Part shown: positions 1 to 10,400 of the stretch, in pieces
Numbering within the stretch: position 1 is the stretch's first letter
Layout of the letters: the number at the start of each line of letters is the position of its first letter
Assembly: GCF_037176765.1 (NCBI RefSeq)
Contig: NC_090022.1
Coordinates: forward strand, 179,482,117 to 179,546,116
DNA from: Anolis sagrei
Lineage: Eukaryota; Chordata; Lepidosauria; Squamata; Anolidae
DNA length: 64,000 bases
Direction: 5' to 3'
Position numbers and translations under genes: made by a program
Notes under the pieces: generated by a model
Told to the model about the DNA's origin: nothing
The model's input: only the letters and a program-made list of their open reading frames with translations
Databases searched by the model: none

Positions 1-319
1 GGCTTTCATGTTGTTCCTGCCCATTTGTGTTCCGAAATTATTCACTCTTTAAAATAGCTAAAATTTTGCTTTGAGCTGAGCTGTGTTCATACGCAGCTAG
101 TGGTAATTAACAGGGAGAAATCTATATGTATGTCCTTGAAAACTGCTCTTGCCGTATAGGAATAAAGGGAGCCCTTGTAAGCACTGCTAATTTTGCTCTA
201 CTCATTTACAGATTCAGCAAAATTCGGCCTTGATCTCATGGTATGGAAAGCACTGCAAGCAACTCTTGCTGCTAGGCTAAAGCACTGTTGAAAAGGCTGG
301 TGTGGAAATGTACTCTATA
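1..319. other. 3' flank of TEX2, nothing recognised
   Basis: AT-rich sequence with no coding region or repeat that I can name. Confidence 0.4.
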
Positions 320-321
320 TA

Positions 322-1055
322 CGAGGGTTGGAACTTTAATAGTGGCAATACTGCTGTAAAGACGCCACACAATGAAACCAAAGAATGTCGCATATACCAC
401 ATGTTAGTTACATACTTACCTTACCTCTGAGCAAAAGACTCGCCCTTCCTACGTCACGCACATGTGGAGTGATGTGAAGAACTGAGCCTCTTATTAGATT
501 ACGGTCTAAAACAGTGGTTCTCAACCTTGGGTTCCCAGATGTTTTTGGCCTTCAACTCCCAAAAATCCTAACAGCTGATAAACTGGCTGGGATTTCTGGG
601 AGTTGTAGGCCAAAAACATCTGGGGACCCTAGGTTGAGAACCACTGGTCTAAAGTAAGTTGTCACAATGTTTTCGAAACAAGAACGGAGTTGGATAAAGA
701 TTGAATGTGCCAGAGGTCATACAACACGACAGTGTCATCAAGGTCTTCAAGAGGCTTGCGGGCAATCTGAATTGCCTCAGAACAGTGGCAAGGTGGGTAA
801 AAGCCTTCAACAAAGGATGCCAAAATGGGGCAGACATGGACCAACCAGGTTGTCCCTAGTGTCAGCGAAGTGGAAGTGGATTCTGTTGCCGCACTCGTAG
901 TATCAACAACAGGTGTCCTACGACTTCCACAACATTGGAAATGGGTTGTACATAATGCTGGCGACTATATTGAAGGGCTGTAAAATTTGGTGGCATGTTT
1001 CACTTTTGTATTATATGTAAATAAATATCTGCCATTGTTAAAGTTTCAACTCTCT
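322..1055 (+). mobile_element. Mariner-type transposon remnant, internally deleted
   Basis: Terminal inverted repeats (gagggttggaacttt on the left; gagagttgaaacttt as the right end read inverted) are flanked by TA at 320-321 and 1056-1057. The reading from 667 (MFSKQERSWIKIE, ACGQSELP) resembles the N-terminal helix-turn-helix part of mariner transposases. A DYIEGL-stop ending near 965-985 resembles a mariner C-terminus. The catalytic middle is missing, so it is dead. A 135-bp hAT foldback is nested at 512-646. Confidence 0.7.
512..646. mobile_element. 135-bp hAT foldback element, copy 1
   Basis: Self-complementary unit beginning cagtggttctcaacc and ending with its inverse. Near-perfect 8-bp target duplications gtctaaaa (504-511) and gtctaaag (647-654). 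Inserted inside the mariner remnant, hence younger than it. Confidence 0.85.
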
Positions 1056-1857
1056 TAATAAAAGTTTGATAATCCTCCTTGGTGTGGACTTTTTTTAGTA
1101 GGCTTTTGAGCACTGCCTTTGAACTGGTGTATGGTCTGCTTCCATGGCCTCACTGGTTACGCTGCAGTGCAAAAATAAAGGACTTGCTTATAACTGGTGT
1201 TGCTCAGCTTGAAACCTGAGTAATATTTTTAAGAGCAAGTTACATTTCATCCTTCGTCTAATGCCACAATCTGAAAATATCAACAGAAAATTGTGGTAAA
1301 TCTTGATCAAGGTTATCTTGGGTTATGGGAACAACTGAAGAAGCTGAGAAGTTCAATTGGATCTGAAGTTTGGTGTAAAAAAATCTGGTTCAGAGGAATT
1401 GCGAATGTGGTCTGACAAATTGGCTTATCTCGATGTTTTGTGTTTTCAATCAAATGGCTTCCAAGTTACTAAAACATTCTGAAACTAATTATACAATTGT
1501 GAATGGAGGAATAGTGGTAAGGGAATAAAAATATTCTTTGACATAAAATCTCCCAATTCTAGGGAAACAAATGCATTTTAATAACAGGTAATTTTTCCTC
1601 TGTTCAGGGGTTTGAAGACAGCGTAGGCCTAATTGAAGAAATTGAGTGCTTAGCAAATGCTAACTCCCAATAGTTTTAAGAACTTTTTCCTGCCAAAATC
1701 ATTTATACTAGGATTGAAATTTGCTCCTGACAGAACAAGTTGATGGTTGTCTCACCAGCATTCCTGGGAGGTATAGCTGAACACCTCGGGAAGGGGGCAT
1801 ATGATTTGCAGAAATTGCTTAAATGGTCCTGTTCAAGACCTCCGTTAACCACTTCAT
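1056..1857. other. 3' flank, no gene seen
   Basis: About 800 bases of AT-rich sequence with no recognisable coding region or repeat. Confidence 0.4.
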
Positions 1858-2045
1858 AATCAACTTAGCAGAAAATAGGTTGACACCATGGCTCAATCCT
1901 ATGGTAACTTAGGGGTTCTAGTTTGGTAAGGCATCAGCACTGGCAGAGAAAACCAAAGGCTGTATTAAACTACAGTTCCCATGATTCCATAGCATTGAGC
2001 TATGTAAACATGGTGTCGCTACATTGATTTTATAATGTAGGTCTA
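1858..2045. repeat. Palindromic dispersed repeat (gene-poor foldback family B)
   Basis: The arms contain ttgacaccatggctcaatcc and the inverse-like cattgagctatgtaaac, with catgattccatagcattgag near the right arm. The same words occur at 22930-23030, 23395-23600 and 28982-29075. It is a foldback element family common in squamates; class not determined. Confidence 0.55.
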
Positions 2046-2104
2046 GTTTTCAAAGGGTTCAGTTATTTAAAACCTTTGACCAGTAAAACTGGACACTGAC
2101 CTAT

Positions 2105-2760
2105 TTGTGGGCTAGTTGCTAATGGTTACATCCCATCTAGACTGCTGTAACGGGCTCTATGGTTCTACATGGGGCTGCCTTTGAAAAGTGCCCAGAAACT
2201 TCAATTGATCCAAAGAGCTGCTGGACCCAGGAAACACAACTCCTCTGCTACAGCATCTACATTGGCTGCCAATTTGTTTTTGAGTCGAAGTCATGGTCCT
2301 GGTTTTGACCTTTAATGTCTTAAATGGTTCAGGTCCAACTTACCTGGCTGCATTTCCTCATACCAAACGGCCTTTTTAAGATCCGGCTGATCTTGGCAAG
2401 GGAGAGGCATTCTCTGGCTGTCCCGAACCTGTGGAACACCTTCCCAAAAGAAAATAAAACAGCCTCCCCCTCCCTTGCTTCTTTGAAGAATCAATTAAAA
2501 ACTTCCTTGTTTAGACAGGCTTTCAGTGAGGGAAATTAAAATTAAACCTGACAGAGAACTTCATAATGTGACTACTGGAGCAGAGTGCACAGTAACCTGG
2601 CATGATTCAATATAGAAATGTGACTGTATATTGTAGTTTGGTTTTTAAATTACTTATTTTATATTTATTATTGATGTTTGTATGATTTTGAGATGTAAGC
2701 CGCTTTGGGTCCCATGAGGGAGAAAAGTGGGGTATAAATAAAGTTTTACTTTGTTGCAGC
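2105..2760 (+). mobile_element. L2-type LINE, 3' end
   Basis: A decayed reverse-transcriptase C-terminus is readable (ARERHSLAVPNLWNTFP, then LKNQLKTSLFRQAF). The family 3' UTR follows, ending taagccgctttgggt...ggtataaataaag. It is 5' truncated and non-functional. Confidence 0.8.
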
Positions 2761-2836
2761 GGCCTCGGTCTTAAAATTTTGTGTTTCAGAACACCCCATA
2801 ACTCAAGGCTAGCTTTTTGAAAACACTTCCCTCATT

Positions 2837-3497
2837 GGGTTGCTGTGAGTTTTCTGGGCTGTATGCCCAGAAGCATTCTTTCCTGACGCTTCACCCACAT
2901 CTATGCCGGGCATCCTCAGGTTGTGGGGTTTTTTGGAAACTAGGCAAGTGAGGTTTATATCTGTTGAATGTCCAGAGTGGGAGAAAGAACTAGTCTGTTT
3001 GAGGGAACTCGAATGTTTCAATTGGCCATCTTGATTAGTATTTAATGACCTTGTAGCTTCAAAGTCTGCTGGCTGCTGCCTGGGAATCCTGTGTTGGGAG
3101 GTGTTTTGTTGTTCATTCGTTGTCGTTCCCGATTCTTTGTGACTTCATGGACCAGTCCACGCCAGAGCTCCCTGTCAGTCATCGCTACCTCCAGCTCCTT
3201 CAAGGTCAATCCAGTCACTTCAAGGATACCATCCATCCATCTTGCCCTTGGTTGGCCTCTCTTCCTTTTTCCTTCCATTTTCCCCAGCATCATTGTCTTC
3301 TCTAAGCTTTCCTTTCTTCTCATGATGTGGCCAAAGTACTTCATCTTTGCCTCTACTATTCTTCCCTCCAATGAGCAGTGAAGCTTTATTTCTTGAAGTA
3401 TAGACTGGTTGGATCTCGCTGTCCAAGACACTCAGCACTTTCCTCCAACACCACAATTCAAAGGCACCTATCTTCCTTCGCTCTGGGAGGTGTTAGA
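2837..3497 (-). mobile_element. Dispersed retroelement (possibly Penelope-like), interrupted by BovB
   Basis: Matches, on the minus strand, a squamate repeat recognised by the words gaaacgtc, gaatgc, catggccata and the peptide-like phrase NLRMPxxDxGE. Flanked by a perfect 10-bp duplication ttccctcatt (2827-2836 and 3498-3507). Family assignment is tentative; it is a broken, old copy. Confidence 0.5.
3106..3483 (-). mobile_element. BovB (RTE) LINE, 3' end, minus strand
   Basis: The minus strand reads the C-terminal end of the BovB polymerase (HIMRRKESLEKTMMLGKMEG, RKRGQPRARWMDGILEVTGL) and ends in the family tail (gaacaacaaaac). Perfect 11-bp duplication tgggaggtgtt at 3095-3105 and 3484-3494. 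It is 5' truncated, so inactive, and nested in the element at 2837-3497. Confidence 0.9.
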
Positions 3498-3507
3498 TTC
3501 CCTCATT

Positions 3508-3991
3508 TTATTTATTTAAAGCATTCACCCAGAAGGGAACTCAGGGTGGAGCACAACATATAAATGGCAAACATTCAATGCCTATATTAGACTATACACA
3601 TTACAATCACTTAGCTTGATGTTTCCATCTTCTGTTCAAAACCGTCTCAAACAACCGTAGAGAATTTGGTTGGCATACAAAGAGTTCCTATTGCTGCCGC
3701 ATTACACAGTCCCAAAGGCTTGGTCCCACAGCCACATCATTCTAAAGGACAAGAGGGAGCGGGCTGACCTAATCTCATAAGAAGGGAGTTCCATAGCTGA
3801 GGGGGCAATTGCTGAGAAGGCCCTCTCGTCCCTCCAAGTCATACCTGAGAAAGTGGCAGGACGGAGAGCAGGGCCTCTCTGGGAGATCTCGATCTCCACA
3901 ATGGTTCATAGAGGGAGATACGTTCGGACAGGTAAATTGGGCCGGGGCTGTTTAGGGCTTTATAGGCCAAAGCCAGCACTTTGAATTGTGC
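3508..3991 (-). mobile_element. L2-type LINE, 3' end, minus strand
   Basis: The minus strand shows the L2 polymerase end in several frames (LALAYKAL, RDERAFSAIAPSAMELP, LLSFRMMWLWDQAFG) and then a tail with ATAAATAAA. 5' truncated and decayed. Confidence 0.7.
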
Positions 3992-4611
3992 TCAAAATAG
4001 GTGCCCAAATAATAGCAGAATATTTAAATATATTAATATATTTGAACCTGCCCAGGTTCTTTTGAGGTTGGGGTAATTTGCTTGTTATTAGACCAGTGGC
4101 CTGAAAGAAATCTTCCTAAACTCCAAAGTTTGTAGACTACTTTGACAGAACAGCAGGATATACATTTGGTCAATAAAATAATCATGGCCACAGTGCTACA
4201 CTCCTGTGTTCCCAAAAGTTATTGGGACTAGATTCCCCCTATAGTGTCAGCCGTCTTCGAAGACTTAGAAATGACCTTAGAGAAGACAAGTTTGACATGG
4301 GATAAATTTATTTCAGAAAAAGCAAGCCCATTGTAATAACCCACATAGTCTAGTTATGAAGTGCAATGAACCCACTTGTGTCAGATCTGAAGAACTCCTT
4401 ATACACATTAGTGCATCTAGTCTTTAGACTTTCATTGTTATTGCACATGGAAAAAAAGGGCCGTGAACAAGACATGCAGACTTCAGGAAGAGGCAGATGT
4501 TTTCATCGAACAAGAGCTGGGGCAGCACACAAAATGGAATGGTCACAGAAGTCAGAGATAACAAAAATAGATGCCCAAATAATAGAGGAATATTTAAATA
4601 TATTAATATAT
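3992..4611. repeat. 48-bp near-direct repeat pair flanking 520 bp
   Basis: 3992-4041 and 4562-4611 share about 47 bases with about three differences (core gcccaaataatag then atatttaaatatattaatat). The sequences outside the pair do not match. The second copy and the space between may overlap a long TEX2 3' UTR. Confidence 0.7.
4307..4312 (-). terminator. Possible distal TEX2 poly(A) signal
   Basis: Minus-strand AATAAA followed by a moderately T-rich stretch. It is a weaker candidate than the site at 5298-5303 and would give a 3' UTR of about 1.9 kb. Confidence 0.25.
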
Positions 4612-5229
4612 TAATTTTCTTTAAAGGTGTTTCAGGCAAGGTGCATTTGTTGTTGCTTTTTTTAAAAAAAACCTTGAATTTGCTCCAATTAGAGATGGCA
4701 AATCATGAGAAATTTTACACACAGTAACTGAACACAATGTACAAAAAAGGTTTAAAAACCACTTAAAGCAGTACGCTATTAGTTGGGTGAACGTGATCGC
4801 TCACCTGCTTGTAAACTAAATTAACATTCTCTTGACATAAGTTGGCAATATTGAGTATCAAGAAACACTCATTACTGGTGTTGATCGTTGTATATGTATG
4901 TAGTGTTCAAAGGAGTTACTGATCTAATGTGCATGTTTAACTGAAATGTCCATACAGAAAAGTAACAGCAAGGCAGTTTCTCCGGAGTGTTTGCCATAAT
5001 CATTAGTAGTGCTTTGGAGTTCTGTTGCGCTTCCACTTTCCATACGAAGACCAAATAAGAGGTGCACACTGATTAAAAGATGGCAGACTAGTCACAGTCA
5101 ATATCAGCACAGCACCTCTAAAAAAATGGCCAAAAAGAGTGGCTTCACTCTCTTATCCACAAAGAGTGAATGCAAGAAGAAAAGCAACAATTCAGTCAAG
5201 TTGAATGAGTTCATTTTTCTAGACTAATT

Positions 5230-5303
5230 TTAGTGCACACAAGTATGCATGCACACACAGAGCGTTAGACGTTTCCATGTGTATTCATGTCTTAACATTT
5301 ATT
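5230..5303 (-). terminator. Candidate TEX2 poly(A) signal and GU-rich downstream element
   Basis: Minus-strand AATAAA at 5303-5298. About 40 bases downstream is a TG-rich stretch (ctgtgtgtgc and cttgtgtgc on the minus strand), as expected for a cleavage site near 5275-5285. Confidence 0.5.
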
Positions 5304-6183
5304 GTGAAATCACAAGCCATGGCGATTGTACCTCACTAAAAAAAAAGTCTGGCTATGGTTTGGTCTTCATGGCTTTTCCTCATTTTTCGTCTCCTTTGCT
5401 CAGAGCTTGGAAACATTAAATTTTGGGAATTAAAACTCCCCAAAAGAATTTGCCTCCATGCTCTGTAGAATCCTTCTCCAACCAATTAACGTGTGTTTGT
5501 GTGTTATATGGCTACTTGTTTCCAAAAAACACAATTTCATATGAAAAAATAAGTTACTATGCATAATCCACATGAAGTGATCCACAATTCTCTTCTGTAC
5601 ATCCATTTTACATTCTTAACTCTGGAAAACTTTTCCGAAATTGCTTGACACAAGCTATCGGACTGCAGAAGTGAAGGAACGGGAAAGTATATTTTCCACC
5701 TCCAACTGCCTGAGAGAGAAGGGTTGGGAAAGAGGCCTTCCAGTTACATGGATTTGTTCCTTGGCAGGGGACAGGTTTTGTGTGACTGCGTGATACATGC
5801 CTAGGTGCACTGCCAATGTTGTGTGTCAACCAACAACACCATAGGTGTCAAAGCTCCTGGATCAATTGCAACTGGTGGAAGCTTCCCTAACCCTTTACTG
5901 CAAAATATTACACATTAACTGCTAAGTGGAAAGCCCAATAGCAGCAGCAACTGCAAAGATACAGACCAGTTTAGAGATTGAATTAATGCTCAAGTGACTC
6001 AAGTACATAGGAGCGATACCTGGACAACTGGAGCAACAATTGGCATTAAGCAATCCTCTTCAAAAAGCAAAACAAAACATGGCACAGAGACAAAATATAT
6101 CTATATATCTATATCCAGACAGTTTCATTTTAAAAACAATAAAAACAAAACTTGTTAATACTGTAAACTGCAGTCTTCACATT
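5280..6183 (-). other. TEX2: TEX2 3' UTR (probable extent)
   Basis: Unique-looking sequence without recognised repeats follows the TGA down to a poly(A) signal at 5298-5303. Its length would be about 0.9 kb. A longer form ending near 4300 is possible, because a second AATAAA on the minus strand is at 4307-4312. The extent is inferred from the signal only. Confidence 0.55.
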
Positions 6184-6306
6184 TCATGGCTGATCAATAG
6201 CATCTGTGTCAGACTCTTTAAGAGGGCACATAAATGAGCGTGTATCCATGGCTGAGTGCATCAGGGGAATATAGACATCGTCCATGTTTGGCATGACAAA
6301 GATTTT
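6184..6306 (-). CDS. TEX2: TEX2 coding exon 11 and stop codon
   Basis: Codes for 40 residues (1076-1115). It starts KIFVMPNMDDVYIPLMHSAM, ends DAIDQP, and the TGA is at 6184-6186. Acceptor cttgcag|AAA. The final AxDQP ending matches the remembered mammalian C-terminus, while residues in between (about 1097-1109) have diverged. Confidence 0.96.
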   Translation of the reverse strand, partial: KIFVMPNMDDVYIPLMHSAMDTRSFMCPLKESDTDAIDQP

Positions 6307-7450
6307 CTGCAAGATGTAAAAATGTATTAGAGGATAATACAAAGGACCATCACCAAAAGACAATCTGGCAAAATGGCACTACCTAGAAAAATCGTCCACC
6401 TTGTGAGACTGGAGCACAACAAACAACTCTGCAGATGTATGCTTGTCCACAATGCCCTGCCTCATGCACAGAGGAAGAATTGTTTAAAGCTACAGACAAT
6501 GTGGTCGCTGTTGCTTGGTTTTGGTCAAAAGTTATTTAACTGCTTGTGTTCCTTCTATTTTTAATCAATTTTATATTTATTCATGCAATGCTTTTGACAT
6601 GAAATAAATAAATAACCAAGAATGTTGGTTCTTGAATTAATTGACTGATCTTACTAAAAAAAAAAACAAAAAACATCAAAATAAAACCCTTGGTGCAGAT
6701 GACAGCACCAATTTGACCTTTGGACATAATTACTCCATGGAGTATTTCTGTAAACGAACCCTATTATTTATTTATTTACAAAATTTATTTATTTATTAGG
6801 GACCAAACTTTAGAAAGACATCTCTTACATTGTATTAAAATGCCCAATAATTAAATACGCCCATTTATTAACTTCTGGGCAGAAATAAGCTTTTTGTCTG
6901 AAAAAAATAATCTGGACATTCAACACATAATACCTCTATGTGCCTGATTATACCTTACCAATGAAAACTGAAATAAAGCAAGCTGGGAACACATGATATT
7001 TGAGTACCACTAAGGCAGAATCAGTATCTTACAGAAGCACTGTAACAGGCATAAAGTCAATGTGCAATTTCTGTAATGTGTTCTTATATATGGCTTATTT
7101 TAATCTTGACCAGTTTTATTATTTTTATTTAATAAAGTATTTTTATCACCTCCCAACTGACAAGGGATCCTGAACAAATAAAAATTAATTCACAAATAAT
7201 TCTGCTCCTTTATGTCACCCTGAGTTTTTAAATCATTTTATGTACATGCGGCCCTCTCACTGTCATTATGTTTGGTTTATTGCTTTTTAAATTTTTGTTT
7301 ACTGTAGTCATATGTTCTGTATTTTTCTGCGATGTTGTTTATTTTATTGTAACTTGTATCTTATTTTATTGTAATTTGTTGTATGGGATTGGCCTCATGT
7401 AAGCCGCCCCGAGTCCTCGTAGGGGAGATGGTGGAGGGGTATAAATCAAG

Positions 7451-7482
<32 letters not shown>

Positions 7483-10400
7483 AGCAATTGCCAAGATAAA
7501 AAACATATCTCCTAAAAGCTGTCTAAAGATAATCTGAGAGTCCAGTTTTAAAAAGTTTTAATGACTTGGGGCATACCTACATAACAAATGCCAGTTTGCT
7601 TTTGTTTGCCTAATATTTGTGCCATCACAAAAATATTTTGCAACATCCCAGTGTTCCGTATATTGTATGAATAAAGTGGCAGCAATGCCAATTAAATCTA
7701 CTCCTGTCCCAAGTTGCAAAATAACAAAACAAGGAAAAGTTAAAAGGAAAGGCAATACTTCTGAGAAAGGCGGAATGAAAAAGAGCTCTGTAGAAACACA
7801 CCTGGAATTCTTGATCCAATTTTTTTTCTATCCACTCCGTCACATGAACTAAAGTCACTTCTCTTTCACCAAGCTTTGGTCGAGCTTTTAGCTCCAAGTA
7901 AGGTGGTTTTCTGAAACCGTACCTGAAAAGAAAAGATAATGAACAATTACATTACCTTACTAATCAGATCTGTATCCTGCTCTTTCCCAATGTCGCTCAA
8001 GAAAGTACGTTTTTTCCTCCAGTCACTTCTTTTTCAAATCAGAACGGCTGACACACATAGCTTTTTTGTTAACTATTCTGTGCCTAATCAGGGATTTCAC
8101 AATATATCACCGATATACACTCTCTGCAGTATATATGCATGTATGAGAAGAGCACTGTTCTAGACTACATAAAATATTTGTTTCCAGTTCTGAGAGGGCA
8201 GATATGTGTATGTGTCTGTACACCTTCAAAAGGCCTGTTGACTTATGGAGATCCCATACATTTCAAGGGGCTTTCTTAGGCAAGGAGTGCTTAGAGCTGG
8301 TTTTGCCAGATCCTTTCTCTGAAATAGTGCCATCAGCACCAGTTTGCATTTGTGGCAGGCATCTTCAAACTCTGCCCCTTCAGCTGTTTGGGCCTGCAAC
8401 TCCCAGAAGCCCTTGACAGCTTGTTCAAAGGTCGGGTACTCTGCAAGTTGGAAGCCCAAACAGCTGGAGGGCTGCACTTTGAGGATACCTGATTTATGGT
8501 CTTCCATTCAAGTTCTATCCAGGGCTGTCCCTGTTTAGCTTCAGATCAGAAAATGTCTGGTGCCTTTAGTTATACTTTATCTTTAATTGATCAGTTTTTA
8601 CAAGTCATATTGTGATCAGAACCTTACTAACACATGAGCATGCTGCTAACTTCTAATACTGAGCCAATACAATGTTAGAGGATAATACGTTGCATAGCAG
8701 TCAACAAGGCTTCACATACTTTAATCAGATAGTTTAGTAATATAAATAAATGTGTTTGGCTTCAAACTCATTCTAGAGCAGGAGTTCTTAACCAGGGGTC
8801 CACAGTCTCCTTAGCGATCTATGCAAAGATTTCAGGGGGTTCATGAGCTTGAATTGGAGAAAAATCAATTTATCTCTATCATCTCTGCCCTCTACCAGAA
8901 ATCTTGCATTTGCTTCACTTATGAATATATGCAATAAATTACAGTAGTATTCATTTCACATCACACTACAGATGTTACATATCTCAAAAATTGCTTATGC
9001 TCATCCACACTTTGAGATTACAGTAGCAGTTGGACCCAACACTAGATTACACGTGATCAGTTTTGCTATGTACAAACTATTGTGCAACGTAGTTGGCCAA
9101 CTATCTGGCAACACATATTCTGGATGCAGCAGATAGCAGCCTGCAGAAAGGTTGGTAAGGATAGCAGAAATAGTTTCATTACACAGTGGGGAAATTTGAA
9201 CTTCTAAATGTGTACCAAAAATTACAATTTGAACTGATGTTGCACCATGTTTATCAGGTCAGGTATTGAAATTCTGGGGAAGTGGAAAACCGTAACTCTG
9301 AATAATCCTAAAATGTAATGTAAAGACATGTTTATGTTGGGTGTTGTATAACTATCTGCTGCTACGTTCTGAGAAGGGGTCCATGGAAACAAACAACAAA
9401 CTCCTGCTCTAGCTGCACTTACATTAGATCCAGTACTAAAAAGTGAGCTAAATAGTTACTCTAATGCACCTTCACTGTTTGAATTTGTCATTTTAAATAT
9501 GCTATGTAATCTGAGCACAACTTTACATCACTTTATATTAAGAAGAAAGGGGAGGGGGTCTGGCAACATCTTGGGGACTGAAAGATTTCACCATAAGGTT
9601 TCCCAGATTCCAGCCCACCTTATCAGAGGTAAGCTTATGCTGAAATATAGGTTAGCCTCAAAAGTGTGGCTATATCCTTCCCCTGACCTCTCCTTAAGCC
9701 AAAGTAAGACTGGCACAGCTATCTCCCTGAAAACAACAATGAGCTTCTCCCCAAGAACATTGTCACAGAAAATTTTGTCTTCAGCATTCCTCAAGGTTCC
9801 AATACATTCCTGTATTAAATTATATACTGAAAATTAGTAACCATAACATTATCTCTGGTGGGAGTTGCCTCAAATGTACTAGTAGTTAAAGCTGTATACT
9901 GTGACATGAACATTATTAACAGAAGATTCCTGGATCACAATGGAATCCAACATTGCACTCTCTCAAAAATAGTACTTTGAAGAAAGTCCTGCTGTGCAGT
10001 GGATCTCATGCCCTAGCAAGTGGATTTAGACTGCTACCATAAATTTGTTTGTATATTTCCCACAGATTGCCAATAAGATCCAGAGGCACACTTTTGCTTT
10101 TGACCTACTTCCAACATCCAGAATAAGACCAGTATTTGTTCTCGCCCATGATAATCATCCTCTGCAATCAATCTACTGTCCTAAACGGCAAAGCCGTTTC
10201 ACAATATTTTAAACAGAAAAAAACTAATCTTTTCTGAACTGACTTTGTGGTTTTAGAAGCTTTAGCAAGTTCTCTGGTCACATTAAAATAGTCCTAGTCC
10301 ACTTTGTAGATCCCACAAGTCTACAAAAGAAGAAAATTAATAAAGATGAACATTTTGGACTTAAGACACTGTAACAATTCAGCCATAGCTGTAGTTTGGA

